A stretch of DNA of 64,000 nucleotides from contig QOQU01000012.1 of NCBI GenBank assembly GCA_003327455.1, forward strand, positions 1 to 64,000. The letters run 5' to 3'. Made by a program: the position numbers and the translations under genes. The stretch's first letter is position 1. Each line of letters begins with the position of its first letter. The notes beneath the pieces are model-generated. The model had not been told where the DNA came from, searched no databases, and saw nothing but the letters and a program-made list of their open reading frames with translations. This document shows positions 1 to 10,205 of the stretch, in pieces. This DNA is from Anaerolineae bacterium. GTDB taxonomy: Bacteria; Chloroflexota; Anaerolineae; Anaerolineales; UBA4823.

Positions 1-247
1 GCATGTCCACGTGCGCATAGTGGCGCTTCTCCGTCTCGTACTCTACGTGCGCAATGTTGATCGTGATGCCCCGCGCCTTCTCTTCCGGCGCATTGTCAAT
101 CGAGTCAAACGGCCGATATTCGCCCTTGCCTATCAAGGCACAATACTTGGTGATCGCCGCCGTTAGCGTCGTCTTCCCATGGTCGATGTGTCCCATCGTC
201 CCTACATTCATGTGCGGCTTCGTCCGTTCGTACTTCTGCTTTGCCAT
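1..247 (-). CDS. tuf: Elongation factor Tu, N-terminal part (cut by window edge)
   Basis: EF-Tu is the GTPase that delivers aminoacyl-tRNA to the ribosome. The 82 visible residues hold the G1 P-loop GHIDHGKTT and the family-typical opening [17 protein letters not shown]. The ATG at 247 is preceded by an AAGGAG Shine-Dalgarno sequence. The gene lies 45 bases after fusA on the same strand and is the last visible member of the rpoB-rpsL-rpsG-fusA-tuf operon; its 3' part lies outside the window. Identification is certain, but whether this is the only tuf copy cannot be seen. Confidence 0.97.
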   Translation of the reverse strand, partial: MAKQKYERTKPHMNVGTMGHIDHGKTTLTAAITKYCALIGKGEYRPFDSIDNAPEEKARGITINIAHVEYETEKRHYAHVDM

Positions 248-292
248 GCAACTCTCCTTTGTCCGGTATATAAATCCTTATTCTCTCAAAGT

Positions 293-2371
293 TTATCTAA
301 CGTAATCTAAAATTGCCCGAGCGACATTTTCTGGCACTCGTGCATAATGATCGAATTCCATCGAAAAGACCCCTCGCCCTTGCGTTGCTGACCGTAAATC
401 GGTAGCATAGCCAAACATTTCTGCTAACGGGACATAGGCTCTAACCGAGTGCGTATTGCCGGGACGGGGTTCCATACCCAGAATCTCACCTCGCCTGGCA
501 TTGAGTTGACCGATGATCTCACCTAAAAATTCTTCTGGCATGATGACTTCCACTTTCATAATCGGTTCCTGCAAGATCGGCTCGCCGCGCTGGACGCCAT
601 TCTTGAAAGCCAGAGAAGCTGCCATTTTGAAAGCCATCTCATTCGAGTCGACCTCATGGTAAGAGCCATCCACCAGGGTTACCACAATATCCGTTACCGG
701 ATAGCCGGCCAACACACCCGATTCGGCTGCTTCACGGACACCTTTCTCAACCGCCGGGATAAATTCAGCCGGGATAACACCGCCTTTGATCTCGTTAATG
801 AAACGGATCCCGCTGCCCGGTTCAGCCGGTTCGAGATTTAATACCACATGTCCATACATGCCACGCCCACCCGTTTGCTTGACATACCGATATTCGGCAC
901 CCATTACCGGCACCGAGATCGACTCGCGGTAAGCAACTTGCGGTTTCCCAACCCGGGCTTGAACGCGGTATTCCCGTAACATGCGGTCAACCAGCACCTC
1001 CAGGTGCAATTCACCCATCCCTGAAATGATCGTCTGGCCTGTTTCTTCATCCGTCCGCACCCGAAATGTCGGGTCTTCTTCAGCCAGCTTCCGCAGGGCA
1101 TCTGCCATTTTGTCTTGATCGGCGGTCGTTTTGGGCTCAATGGCAACCGAGATCACCGGCTCCGGAAAGGTAATTGTCTCTAATAATATCGGATGCGAGG
1201 CATCACATAGTGTGTCGCCAGTGAACGAATCGCGCAACCCGAGAACAGCGCCAATATCACCAGCGCACAGCTCATCAATGTCCTCGCGGCGGTCTGCATA
1301 CATGCGCAACAACCGTCCGATACGCTCCCTTTTTTCTTTGGCAGAATTATAGACGGTACTGGCTTGAACCAGCTTGCCAGAATACACCCGCAGGTAAGCC
1401 AGTCTTCCCATGTAGGGGTCTGCTACGATTTTAAAGACCAGTGCGCTCAGGGGCTCGTCATCTCGAGCATGACGCTCGATCACCTCCCCGGTGCGCGGAT
1501 GGGTTCCCTTTACAGGCGGAATATCCAAAGGTGAGGGGAGATACTCCACAATCCCATCCAAAAGGGGCTGAACACCCTTATTTCTTAAGGAACTACCGCA
1601 AAAAACCGCCGTGGCTTTGCCAGAGATGACTGCCCGCCGCAGAGCTGCTTTGAGATCTTGAGGTGTAATTTCGCTTCCTTCAAGATACTTAATGGTCAAA
1701 TCATCATCCAGCTCTGCGATTTGCTCGACCATTCGCTCGCGTTCTACCCTTGCTTGCTCCATCAACTCTTCCGGAATTGGGACACGCAAGGGCTCCTTGC
1801 CGAGGTCGTCCTCCCATACAATCGCCACTTCCTCGATCAGGTCAACCACCCCACGAAAGTTCGCCTCGTCTCCAATGGGGAGTTGCACCGCAATAGGGTT
1901 TGCACCCAGCCTTTGGCGGATCATCCCGACGGATCGCTCATACGACGCTCCAACCCGATCCATCTTGTTGACAAAGCAAATCCGCGGCACCCCATAGCGG
2001 TCAGCCTGACGCCAGACGGTCTCGCTTTGCGGCTCTACACCCTGGACTGCATCGAAAATCACTACGCCTCCATCCAAAACCCGCAACGAACGTTGCACTT
2101 CAGCGGTAAAGTCGATGTGTCCAGGCGTATCTATAATGTTAATCTGCGTTCCGTTCCATTCAGCGGTAACCGCTGCGGAAACTATGGTTATACCTCGCTC
2201 GCGCTCCTGTTCCATCCAATCGGTAACGGTTGTTCCCTCGTCAACCGAGCCGATTCGATGGGTTTTGCCAGTATAGAACAGAATCCGCTCGGTCGTCGTT
2301 GTTTTGCCAGCGTCGATATGGGCAATAATGCCAATGTTGCGGACTCGTTCTAACGGCAATCGGCGAGACAT
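293..2371 (-). CDS. fusA: Elongation factor G
   Basis: EF-G is the GTPase that drives translocation of tRNA and mRNA on the ribosome. The 692-residue length is normal. The P-loop AHIDAGKTT is near residue 17, the switch II DTPGH near residue 80 and NKMD near residue 135, followed by domains II-V ending in [16 protein letters not shown], typical of domain IV/V. It sits between rpsG (41-base gap) and tuf (45-base gap), the standard str operon order. No strong Shine-Dalgarno sequence is visible before the ATG, so coupling to rpsG translation is possible. Confidence 0.98.
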   Translation of the reverse strand: MSRRLPLERVRNIGIIAHIDAGKTTTTERILFYTGKTHRIGSVDEGTTVTDWMEQERERGITIVSAAVTAEWNGTQINIIDTPGHIDFTAEVQRSLRVLDGGVVIFDAVQGVEPQSETVWRQADRYGVPRICFVNKMDRVGASYERSVGMIRQRLGANPIAVQLPIGDEANFRGVVDLIEEVAIVWEDDLGKEPLRVPIPEELMEQARVERERMVEQIAELDDDLTIKYLEGSEITPQDLKAALRRAVISGKATAVFCGSSLRNKGVQPLLDGIVEYLPSPLDIPPVKGTHPRTGEVIERHARDDEPLSALVFKIVADPYMGRLAYLRVYSGKLVQASTVYNSAKEKRERIGRLLRMYADRREDIDELCAGDIGAVLGLRDSFTGDTLCDASHPILLETITFPEPVISVAIEPKTTADQDKMADALRKLAEEDPTFRVRTDEETGQTIISGMGELHLEVLVDRMLREYRVQARVGKPQVAYRESISVPVMGAEYRYVKQTGGRGMYGHVVLNLEPAEPGSGIRFINEIKGGVIPAEFIPAVEKGVREAAESGVLAGYPVTDIVVTLVDGSYHEVDSNEMAFKMAASLAFKNGVQRGEPILQEPIMKVEVIMPEEFLGEIIGQLNARRGEILGMEPRPGNTHSVRAYVPLAEMFGYATDLRSATQGRGVFSMEFDHYARVPENVARAILDYVR

Positions 2372-2412
2372 AACCCAATCTCATCAATCAAAACTCACCC
2401 ATCAACAATCCA

Positions 2413-2883
2413 TCAAACGCGGTAATGAGAAAATGCGCGATTGGCTTCTGCCATCTTGTGCGTTTCTTCGCGTTTGCGTACTGCCGAACCGGTATTATTG
2501 GCTGCATCCATCAACTCGGCAGCCAGTTTCTCCGAGAAAGTTTTGCCACTCCGCGCTTTTGCTGCAGTGATGATCCAGCGCGTCGCCAGTGCAAATCGCC
2601 GATAAGGAGGCACTTCCATCGGCACCTGATAAGTGGCACCGCCAACCCGCCGCGGTTTCACTTCCATCAATGGGGCAACATTCTTGATCGCCGATTCGAA
2701 AACTTCCATCGGATCGCGCTTGGTTTTTTCCTGAATCATGTCAAAAGCATCGTAGACCAGGCGGGTTGCCAGACTTTTCTTGCCGCGTCGCATCACACGG
2801 TTGATGAACGACTGAACTTCCACACTGTGATAACGCACATCAGGCGGAATTTCAAATCGTTCGGGTTTATTTCGTCGAGCCAT
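2413..2883 (-). CDS. rpsG: Small ribosomal subunit protein S7
   Basis: S7 is the primary 16S rRNA-binding protein that nucleates assembly of the 30S head. It is 156 residues, the usual length, with the family opening MARRNKPER and the internal [11 protein letters not shown]-like segment (here [12 protein letters not shown]). The ATG is preceded by GGAG seven bases upstream. It lies between rpsL and fusA. In enterobacteria S7 represses this operon; whether it does so here is not shown by the sequence. Confidence 0.98.
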   Translation of the reverse strand: MARRNKPERFEIPPDVRYHSVEVQSFINRVMRRGKKSLATRLVYDAFDMIQEKTKRDPMEVFESAIKNVAPLMEVKPRRVGGATYQVPMEVPPYRRFALATRWIITAAKARSGKTFSEKLAAELMDAANNTGSAVRKREETHKMAEANRAFSHYRV

Positions 2884-2943
2884 GCTATCTCTCCATCACC
2901 ACAAATTAATCGTCTGCGCTTCTCATCCTCAGTCTAAGAGCGT

Positions 2944-3360
2944 TTATTTCGGCCGCTTCGAGCCATACTTTGAACGCCCTTGTTTGCGGTTATTGACGCC
3001 AGTGGTATCTAGCGAACCGCGCACAATATGATAACGAACACCCGGCAAATCTTTTACACGGCCGCCGCGCACCAAGACCACCGAGTGCTCCTGCAGGGTA
3101 TGCCCTTCGCCAGGAATATAGGCCGTAACTTCGATGCCGTTGGTAAGGCGCACACGAGCAATCTTGCGCAAAGCCGAATTCGGCTTCTTCGGCGTCATCG
3201 TACGGACAACCGTACAAACCCCTCGTTTTTGAGGGGCGCCTTTCGCCTGGCGCTTGCGTTGCTGTTTCATTGAGTTCAGTGTATAGAGCAAAGCCGGCGC
3301 TTTGCTTTTCTCTTTTTTCGACTGGCGTCCTTTGCGCACAAGTTGATTAATTGTTGGCAC
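2944..3360 (-). CDS. rpsL: Small ribosomal subunit protein S12
   Basis: S12 lies at the decoding centre of the 30S subunit. The family opening (V)[11 protein letters not shown] and the conserved loop [11 protein letters not shown], site of streptomycin-resistance changes, are both present. I place the start at the GTG at 3360, giving 138 residues: a GGAGG lies five bases upstream and the protein then begins exactly where S12 proteins begin. An in-frame TTG at 3372 would add MEAN and overlap the Shine-Dalgarno sequence, so it is rejected. It follows rpoB directly, with its own promoter and a leader hairpin upstream. Confidence 0.97.
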   Translation of the reverse strand: MPTINQLVRKGRQSKKEKSKAPALLYTLNSMKQQRKRQAKGAPQKRGVCTVVRTMTPKKPNSALRKIARVRLTNGIEVTAYIPGEGHTLQEHSVVLVRGGRVKDLPGVRYHIVRGSLDTTGVNNRKQGRSKYGSKRPK

Positions 3361-3399
3361 GTTTGCCTCCAAGAAAACAATCTAATAAATCTATTCCAT

Positions 3400-3437
3400 C
3401 AAGGGAGGCCATCCAACGTACGATGGCCTCGCCCTTG
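3400..3437 (-). promoter_or_regulatory. Long hairpin in the rpsL leader
   Basis: Bases 3400-3413 pair with 3422-3437 across an 8-base loop, giving 14 base pairs interrupted by one 2-base bulge. It lies between the rpsL promoter (transcript start near 3494) and the GTG start at 3360, so it would form in the rpsL-rpsG-fusA-tuf leader and in any read-through from rpoB. No U-run follows, so it is not a typical intrinsic terminator. A protein-binding site, processing site or attenuator is possible. Confidence 0.6.
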
Positions 3438-3500
3438 AAACCACATCGAAAGCCGCTTCAATTGTCTGGCAAATTCACCGTATTGAAACGGCGAACGGGG

Positions 3501-3529
3501 ATTTTACCATGCAGAGAAAAGATCGTCAA
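3501..3529 (-). promoter_or_regulatory. Promoter of the rpsL-rpsG-fusA-tuf unit
   Basis: On the minus strand TTGACG (3529-3524) is followed after 17 bases by TAAAAT (3506-3501), a good sigma-70-type promoter. It lies just after the rpoB stop codon and about 140 bases before rpsL, so the ribosomal part of the operon can be transcribed without rpoB. Confidence 0.65.
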
Positions 3530-3560
3530 GAATTTCGTAATAAATTTCTCAAACTTTCTG

Positions 3561-6500
3561 CTAAAATCCCTCGCCAATATCGAGCAGTCCTGTCGGCGGC
3601 TTGATCGGACGCGCCCTTTCCTCATCCTTCCCAAAGCGGATAATCTCACCCGTATCGGTAATCGCTTCAACCGACAAGGCTAAGCTCTGTAATTCCTTTA
3701 CAAGAACCTTAAAGGAAGCCGGGATGCTTGGCTCTTCGATTGGCTCACCTTTAACGATTGACTCGTAGGTTTTCACCCGCCCCTGCACGTCATCGGACTT
3801 CACCGTTAACATTTCTTGCAAGGTGTAGGCAGCACCATAAGCCTCTAATGCCCAGACTTCCATTTCGCCAAACCGCTGACCACCAAATTGTGCCTTGCCA
3901 CCCAGGGGTTGCTGGGAGACCAGGCTATAAGGGCCGGTAGAGCGGGCATGAACTTTATCCTCAACCAGGTGGTGCAGTTTAAGCATGGTCATCACCCCAA
4001 CAGTTACCGGTTGATCATAAGCCTCACCGGTTTTACCATCGCGCAGGATTTGCTTCCCTAAAATCGGCATCGGTATGCCGCTTTCCAGCATCTTATTTAC
4101 AGCCTGCTCACGAATGTCCTCCGGCGTTTCAGCATTTACTTTTTCGCCCAGACTCTCCAACCACAATTGTAAACAAGTGGTCACCGCGTTCGTATCTAAG
4201 GTTTTACGTCGCTCGCTTGAAACCTCCGAGCGATCCTCGAAGAATAAAATATCCTCTGGATTAAACCCCTTGTCCTTGAGATACTCAGCAAATACAGCTC
4301 TACGGGCATACAGGGTGTCTGAGATGAGACGGTAGACGTCATAACCTCGTTCTCCAAGCCACTGCTCCATGTAATATCGGCGCACTTCTTCATCGTCTTC
4401 GATCATAGTTGGATCATATTCCTGGCTTTTTAACCACTCCCAGGCCTTCTCACCGGTTTCTTTCCAGGCCTGATCGATGATCCATGCCCTGGCTAATTCA
4501 GCTTCGATTTCGTCTTCTGAAGCACCGTCAAAGACCGGTGTAATGGCGCGGAAGCCTAAACGATGCGCCGCCCAGCCAAGATGGGTCTCCAACACCTGAC
4601 CGATGTTCATCCGCCCGGGTACTCCCAAGGGGTTAAGAATGATATCTACCGGTTCCCCATTCTCCATGAAAGGCATATCTTCAACGGGAACCACCTTTGA
4701 GACTACGCCTTTATTTCCGTGTCGCCCAGCCATTTTATCGCCGGCGGTGATTTTGCGTCGCTGAGCCACCGAAACGCGCACCATTTTATCTACACCGGCT
4801 GAGAGATCCGAGTTTTCTTCGCGCGTAAAGACCTTTACTTCGACAACTTTCCCACGCTCGCCATGGGGCATTCGCAAAGAGGTATCTTTCACATCGCGCG
4901 ATTTTTCCCCAAAGATAGCGCGCAACAAACGTTCTTCAGGGGTTAGCTCTTTTTCTCCCTTGGGAGAGATCTTACCAACCAGAATATCATTCGGCCCGAC
5001 TTCGGCTCCTACCCGGATGATACCGGTCTCATCCAGGTCTTTGATCGCCTCTTCACCCACGTTGGGGATATCGCGCGTGATTTCCTCCGGGCCTAAGCGG
5101 GTATCCCGCGACTCCACTTCATATTTCTCAATGTGAACCGAGGTAAATTTATCCTCCTGAACCAGGCGCTCTGAAATCAGGATAGCATCTTCGTAATTGC
5201 CGCCCTCCCATGAAAGGAAAGCGACCACCACATTTTGACCCAGCGCCAGTTCACCGTTTTGCGTGGAAGAAGAATCGGCAATGACCTCACCAGCCTTAAC
5301 GCGCTGCCCCTTAACCACCGCCGGCCTCTGGTCAATACAGGTGGATTGATTTGAACGCTGATACTTGCGCAAGGTATAACGGTGCACCTGACCATCCGCC
5401 GAACGAATGTCAATATGCCTGCCGGTAACCGAGATAACCTCACCATCTTCCTCAGCGATCACCACCTGCCCCGAGTCAATCGCCGCTGCCTTTTCCATTC
5501 CAGTTGATACCAGCGGCACCTCCGGTTGTAAGAGGGGCACTGCTTGCGCCTGCATATTCGAGCCCATTAACGCCCGGTTGGCATCGTCGTGTTCCAGGAA
5601 AGGAATCAAAGAGGCACTGATGCCGACAATCTGGTGTGGCGCCACATCCATGTAATCAACGCTCGTTGGCGAAGAGAAGATAAATGAGTTGTGATATCGG
5701 GAGGAGATGCGGGAACGGACAAACTCAGCATGCTCGGTTAACGGCGCATTGGCTTGCGCAATTACATAGCGATCTTCCACATCGGCAGAGAGATATTCTA
5801 CGTCCTCGGTGACAAATGGAACAATGGCTATTTCTTTAGCGACGTTTGCCTTGCGAATCTTCTCTGCCAGTTCCTCCGTCACCCGCTCCCCGCTCCGGGC
5901 AATCACTTCTCCTGTCTGTGGATCAGTAACATCTTCGCGCAAGGCGCGCCCAACAAAGCGCGGGTCTTGCGGCGAGATAACCCGTAAGACTTTGCGATAG
6001 GGCGTTTCAATAAACCCATATTCATTCACCCGCGCAAAAGATGCCAGACGTCCGATCAGACCAATATTGGGGCCTTCTGGGGTCTCAATTGGACAGATAC
6101 GTCCATAGTGCGAGTGGTGAACATCCCGCACGTCAAAGCCCGCCCGTTCACGACGCAATCCACCAGGTCCCAATGCTGATAAGGTGCGTTTATGCCGCAG
6201 CTCCGCCAGAGGGTTGGTTTGATCCATAAATTGAGAGAGTTGGCTTGAGCCAAAGAACTCCCGCAAAGCTGCTACCACGGGACGGATATTGACCAGGGTT
6301 ACCGGGGAGACCTGATCCTGATCGCGAATCGACATGCGTTCTTTAATCACCCGTTCCATGCGGCGCAATCCGATGCGCAATTTGTTTTGAATCAGTTCAC
6401 CCACGGTTTTCGCTCGCCGGTTCCCAAGATGGTCAATATCATCCGGGGCGACCATATTGTTGTTAATCATGATCATCCGCTCAACCAGACGAACGATGTC

Positions 6501-7478
6501 CCATTTGGTCACGGTACGGATTTGCATTGGGACAATCTCGCGCAAATCGAGCTTTTGGTTGAGCTTATAACGTCCCACGCGCTCGAGGTCGTAATGGCGT
6601 TGGTCAAAGAGTTGTTCTTCGAGAAATTCGCGGGCGTTATCTAACGTTGCCGGGTCGCCTGGCCTCATGCGCTTGAAAAATTCGAGCAAGGCTGCTTCGG
6701 CTATGGTCAAACCATGCGAGAGATCCCATTCAGGTTCCTGGGCAAAGGTCGAAGGGATATAGAGCCGATCCGGGTTATTATCCACATTTCCGAAGAGAGT
6801 CAGTAACTCCTCGTCAGTTCCTTTTTCGATCGGCGAAGGGTAACCACTGTTGGCATCTTTTACAGCTGCCAGGGCACGCAAGAAAATCGTTACCGGCACC
6901 GTCCGTTTGCGATTGAAGCGCAGAGTAAGATAATCCGATTTACGCGTCTCAAATTCCATCCATGCCCCGCGGTCCGGGATTAATTTCGCCATCGCCAGAC
7001 GGCGACCGGTAGCGCGATCCTGGATCGCCTCGAAATAAACACCTGGCGAGCGGATCAACTGCGAAACTACAACCCGTTCCGTACCGTTGATGATAAACGT
7101 TCCCTTTTCGGTCATTTCGGGAAAGTCGCCCAGAAAGATATCCTGCTTGATCGGTTCGCGGACTTCCGGGCCTTCCAGCAAGACGCTGACATAGAGGGGG
7201 CTTGCGTAAGTCAGATCACGCTCAACACATTCTTCAATGGAATGCTTGGGTTCGCCAAACCAGTACTTTAATCCCCACTCAGCAGAGATCTTATTCCGAC
7301 TGGGGAAATGCAAGCGCATTCCCTTGTTATAAGATTCAATCGGAGAAATCTCATTGAACAAATCCGCCAGACCCTCTTCCTTGAGGCGACGGAAGGAATC
7401 GAGCTGGACCTCGATTAACGTAGGCAGTTTCAATTTGACATCAATTCGGGCGTAAGATTTGCTGGGCAAAACAGCCAT
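3561..7478 (-). CDS. rpoB: DNA-directed RNA polymerase subunit beta
   Basis: Catalytic beta subunit of RNA polymerase. The 1305-residue protein has the beta signature segments, including the rifampicin region with [17 protein letters not shown] and HKRRL-like [12 protein letters not shown], and the C-terminal [21 protein letters not shown]. The gene is first in its transcription unit, with its own promoter upstream and no rplJ/rplL before it. The gene after it is rpsL; rpoC, which follows rpoB in most bacteria, is absent. Reading frame intact, no intein. Confidence 0.98.
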   Translation of the reverse strand: MAVLPSKSYARIDVKLKLPTLIEVQLDSFRRLKEEGLADLFNEISPIESYNKGMRLHFPSRNKISAEWGLKYWFGEPKHSIEECVERDLTYASPLYVSVLLEGPEVREPIKQDIFLGDFPEMTEKGTFIINGTERVVVSQLIRSPGVYFEAIQDRATGRRLAMAKLIPDRGAWMEFETRKSDYLTLRFNRKRTVPVTIFLRALAAVKDANSGYPSPIEKGTDEELLTLFGNVDNNPDRLYIPSTFAQEPEWDLSHGLTIAEAALLEFFKRMRPGDPATLDNAREFLEEQLFDQRHYDLERVGRYKLNQKLDLREIVPMQIRTVTKWDIVRLVERMIMINNNMVAPDDIDHLGNRRAKTVGELIQNKLRIGLRRMERVIKERMSIRDQDQVSPVTLVNIRPVVAALREFFGSSQLSQFMDQTNPLAELRHKRTLSALGPGGLRRERAGFDVRDVHHSHYGRICPIETPEGPNIGLIGRLASFARVNEYGFIETPYRKVLRVISPQDPRFVGRALREDVTDPQTGEVIARSGERVTEELAEKIRKANVAKEIAIVPFVTEDVEYLSADVEDRYVIAQANAPLTEHAEFVRSRISSRYHNSFIFSSPTSVDYMDVAPHQIVGISASLIPFLEHDDANRALMGSNMQAQAVPLLQPEVPLVSTGMEKAAAIDSGQVVIAEEDGEVISVTGRHIDIRSADGQVHRYTLRKYQRSNQSTCIDQRPAVVKGQRVKAGEVIADSSSTQNGELALGQNVVVAFLSWEGGNYEDAILISERLVQEDKFTSVHIEKYEVESRDTRLGPEEITRDIPNVGEEAIKDLDETGIIRVGAEVGPNDILVGKISPKGEKELTPEERLLRAIFGEKSRDVKDTSLRMPHGERGKVVEVKVFTREENSDLSAGVDKMVRVSVAQRRKITAGDKMAGRHGNKGVVSKVVPVEDMPFMENGEPVDIILNPLGVPGRMNIGQVLETHLGWAAHRLGFRAITPVFDGASEDEIEAELARAWIIDQAWKETGEKAWEWLKSQEYDPTMIEDDEEVRRYYMEQWLGERGYDVYRLISDTLYARRAVFAEYLKDKGFNPEDILFFEDRSEVSSERRKTLDTNAVTTCLQLWLESLGEKVNAETPEDIREQAVNKMLESGIPMPILGKQILRDGKTGEAYDQPVTVGVMTMLKLHHLVEDKVHARSTGPYSLVSQQPLGGKAQFGGQRFGEMEVWALEAYGAAYTLQEMLTVKSDDVQGRVKTYESIVKGEPIEEPSIPASFKVLVKELQSLALSVEAITDTGEIIRFGKDEERARPIKPPTGLLDIGEGF

Positions 7479-7599
7479 ACACTACTCCTGACAGGATCAA
7501 CAATTCTCACTTAAACGATAAAAGCCCCGCTTCTGGCAGGTTATCTCTTTGTAGAAGAGCCAAACCGTCTCTTGCCAGCCAAGGCGTACATGATATCCT

Positions 7600-7626
7600 A
7601 TACTCATCCAATAGACGAATGAGTAT
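7600..7626. promoter_or_regulatory. Inverted repeat overlapping the rpoB -10 and start
   Basis: ATACTCAT (7600-7607) and ATGAGTAT (7619-7626) form a perfect 8-bp inverted repeat with an 11-bp spacer. One arm overlaps the -10 box of the rpoB promoter and the spacer covers the predicted transcription start near 7618. Position fits an operator or a 5'-terminal hairpin in the mRNA; no regulator can be named. Confidence 0.4.
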
Positions 7627-7653
7627 TATATAGAATTATTTCATTTCAGTCAA
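7625..7653 (-). promoter_or_regulatory. Promoter of rpoB
   Basis: TTGACT (7653-7648), a 17-base spacer and TATAAT (7630-7625) on the minus strand make a near-consensus sigma-70 promoter. It starts only ten bases after the stop codon of the penicillin-acylase gene and gives a leader of about 140 bases before the rpoB ATG at 7478. Confidence 0.8.
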
Positions 7654-7662
7654 GGATGATTT

Positions 7663-10017
7663 TTATTCACTTTTCAATAGGAGTTTTCCCTCTACGTTTT
7701 GCTCAATTTCCTTCCTTTCCCACAACATGGGGTGATACTCACCCCTGAGCCAGGGCTCAATCAAATCGTCATAGTGTCGGTTACCAATGTGTCCGGATTG
7801 TCCTGGAGGAGCAATCGTTACGGATTGGCTTAGATCGGTCAGATCGACCACTTGACGGAAAGAAGGCGCCCAGGCATTGTTGTAGTAGGGCTGATGAGGC
7901 AAATAGGCTGTCTGGCAGGGCGTATCTGCATCTCCTCCGATGGGGTAAGGTCCGCGATTAAAGGCTTGATCTAAGGGCTTTTGTAACCCCAGCGGGTGAG
8001 GGAAAACAGCTCCATGCAATTTGTCCCATTGCCAGTTGCGCCGCTCGCTCCCGAGGCGGCTTTCCAGTTCGCGCTGTGTATCCTGCAAACTTCTTTCCAC
8101 CCATTTCTCCAATCCGCCAGCCTGTTCCACCCACCAATTTCGGGGATCATCCATCAGACGCAGGAGCAGGGTAATATCATGTCCATAAAACTCATGCAGG
8201 GTCATCAAAACCGGGCTGAAGGCTTTGCCCAACCACTGATCGGTAATCTCTTTTCCTAATTGTGGCTCTAACAGATTGCGCACCAGGTTCATCCGCAAAA
8301 CCTCGTAGATACACCCACCCACGCTCTTCGCATCCAGCACTCCATCCCACTTTTCCAACTCTTCCACCAACTCCTTTACCCGTGGATCAGACACCTGGAT
8401 CGCCTGGATTTTGCGCGCCAGTTCAATCCCCGGCAAAGTCGTAAAATCCACATGCAGCCGGCACAAGGTCTCCCGGCTGACTCTATCCTGAGCCTCCAGA
8501 ACCTGGACAATCCGTCGGGCGCGGCTGCCGTTCATCCACACATTCCCTAAATAATACGGGTAATCGTCCGGCACGATTTTATTGTTAGTGTGGACAACAT
8601 AGCCTTGTTGCGGGTTCAAAGCGTGCGGCATTTGCTCAAAAGGTACCTCCCCAACCCATTCATGCTCGCCATCCCAACCGGGTACCGGCAAACGGCCATC
8701 CCCTCGGGCGCGGATTGGCGTTCGCCCGGTCATCCAATAGCCGATGTTGCCCTCCACATCCGCATAACAGACGTTCAATTGAGGGGCTTCGATCTGGTTC
8801 ATTGCCAGGACAAAATCATCCCAGGATTGCGCCCGATCGAGGGCTAACCAACCGCTTAAAGAACGGCTTGGGCGCAAAGCCATGGAACGCACGGCCAGAC
8901 GCAGTTCGGGTTGCCCGATCACATCCGAGATCACGGGGCCGTGCCGCGTGACCAAAACTTTTTCCACATGCGCGGGCTTCCCCTTAATCGAAATGACTTC
9001 CTCAATTACCTCAGCCTGCACCCACTGGTCGCGAAAACGATACTGGGTCGGGTTTTCGGGATTCATTTGCTCGAGATATAAATCCTCACAATCGATAAAG
9101 GCAAGGGTCATTCCCCAGGCAATCCGGGCGTTATGCCCCACCAGTACCGCCGGGGCTCCAGGCAGTGATACACCCGTTACCTCATAACCGCCACCAACCA
9201 GATGATTTTGATACCACAAACCCGGCAACGAAAGGGCTAAGTGCATGTCGTTGAACAGATACGTATGCCCATCTTCGGTCTTTTGGCTGGATACCACCCA
9301 GGAATTGCTTCCCTGTCCACGCGCAAGGAAGGGCCCCTGTTCGGGAATCAGCACCCCATTTTCACCAAGGCGATGAAATTCAATCCCCTTTGGCAATGTG
9401 ATGGGATGATGGGTAGGGTAATAGATCTCCAGGTCCCTGGCGTGTTCTTCACCCACTTTCTGTTGAACCAGCAGACGGACAATCTCTCCATGCCAGGCGT
9501 GAGAAAGCTGCCACATCATCACCCGCGCAAAAGCCGTGGTGTCTTGCGGCGTCCAGGGCTCGGGTTTGTGTCCCAGCAACTTGAATTCCACCGGCAGACG
9601 ATCCCCTGCCCAATCTAAATACGCATTAACTCCCTGACAATAAGCTTCCACAGCTTCCTTCATCTCCGGAGATGCGCTTGCCCAATCCGTGCGTCCTAAA
9701 CGGTTAAAACCAAAAGTACGCACGGCGCGGTCGGTATCCAGAGCGATCTCCCCAAACACCTCACTCAAACGACCTTGCGCCGTACGGCGATTTAACTCCA
9801 TCTGGAAGAGTCGCTCCTGGGCATGGACAAACCCCTGGGCAAAGAACAGATCGTGCGCCGAAGAAGCGTAGATGTGAGGAACTCCCCAATGATCGCGCAG
9901 GATTTCCACTTGCTTTTCCAACCCATGCACGTCCAATTCCCCGTCAATTACTGGAGAATTCGAACGATCCAGCCAGCTAAAAATCCTACCGAGGATAGCG
10001 CCAAGGATTGTGGTCAT
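7663..10017 (-). CDS. Penicillin acylase family N-terminal-nucleophile hydrolase
   Basis: Family members hydrolyse amide bonds of penicillins, acyl-homoserine lactones or related acyl amides; substrate is unknown here. The precursor is 784 residues, normal for the family. The autocleavage site is GSNSW, so Ser237 should become the N-terminal nucleophile of the large subunit after removal of a spacer. Conserved WGVPHIYA lies near residue 44. I chose the ATG at 10017 because GGGAG lies eight bases upstream; a GTG thirty bases earlier lacks a site. No clear signal peptide is visible, although many homologues are exported. It stands alone between rpoB and a divergent membrane gene. Confidence 0.9.
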   Translation of the reverse strand: MTTILGAILGRIFSWLDRSNSPVIDGELDVHGLEKQVEILRDHWGVPHIYASSAHDLFFAQGFVHAQERLFQMELNRRTAQGRLSEVFGEIALDTDRAVRTFGFNRLGRTDWASASPEMKEAVEAYCQGVNAYLDWAGDRLPVEFKLLGHKPEPWTPQDTTAFARVMMWQLSHAWHGEIVRLLVQQKVGEEHARDLEIYYPTHHPITLPKGIEFHRLGENGVLIPEQGPFLARGQGSNSWVVSSQKTEDGHTYLFNDMHLALSLPGLWYQNHLVGGGYEVTGVSLPGAPAVLVGHNARIAWGMTLAFIDCEDLYLEQMNPENPTQYRFRDQWVQAEVIEEVISIKGKPAHVEKVLVTRHGPVISDVIGQPELRLAVRSMALRPSRSLSGWLALDRAQSWDDFVLAMNQIEAPQLNVCYADVEGNIGYWMTGRTPIRARGDGRLPVPGWDGEHEWVGEVPFEQMPHALNPQQGYVVHTNNKIVPDDYPYYLGNVWMNGSRARRIVQVLEAQDRVSRETLCRLHVDFTTLPGIELARKIQAIQVSDPRVKELVEELEKWDGVLDAKSVGGCIYEVLRMNLVRNLLEPQLGKEITDQWLGKAFSPVLMTLHEFYGHDITLLLRLMDDPRNWWVEQAGGLEKWVERSLQDTQRELESRLGSERRNWQWDKLHGAVFPHPLGLQKPLDQAFNRGPYPIGGDADTPCQTAYLPHQPYYNNAWAPSFRQVVDLTDLSQSVTIAPPGQSGHIGNRHYDDLIEPWLRGEYHPMLWERKEIEQNVEGKLLLKSE

Positions 10018-10092
10018 CGGATATTCTCCCTTCATGAATAGGATCACCTGGTCGGTCTGAATGCAGCCATAAGTACTGAGACCGTCATATAG

Positions 10093-10098
10093 ATTATA
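10093..10098 (-). promoter_or_regulatory. Possible -10 box for the penicillin-acylase gene
   Basis: TATAAT on the minus strand, about 75 bases before the ATG at 10017, in the divergent region between two genes. No convincing -35 box is seen, so this is only a candidate. Confidence 0.35.
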
Positions 10099-10205
10099 GC
10101 CTTAAGCCTTAATTAAACAGGTGCGCTGCCCGTCCGATTATCTGCAAAAGGGTTAAAATTAGTACCCTATTAGCAAAATCGTTCTATGAGGTATTCCCCG
10201 ACAAT

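Noticed and set aside
1658-2353. Open frames of up to 231 codons on the plus strand across fusA
   Set aside because: They lie entirely antisense to an essential, fully conserved gene and show no protein-like motifs or ribosome-binding site.
3373-3560. Hidden rpoC or ribosomal gene between rpoB and rpsL
   Set aside because: 188 bases are far too short, and they contain a promoter and a hairpin.
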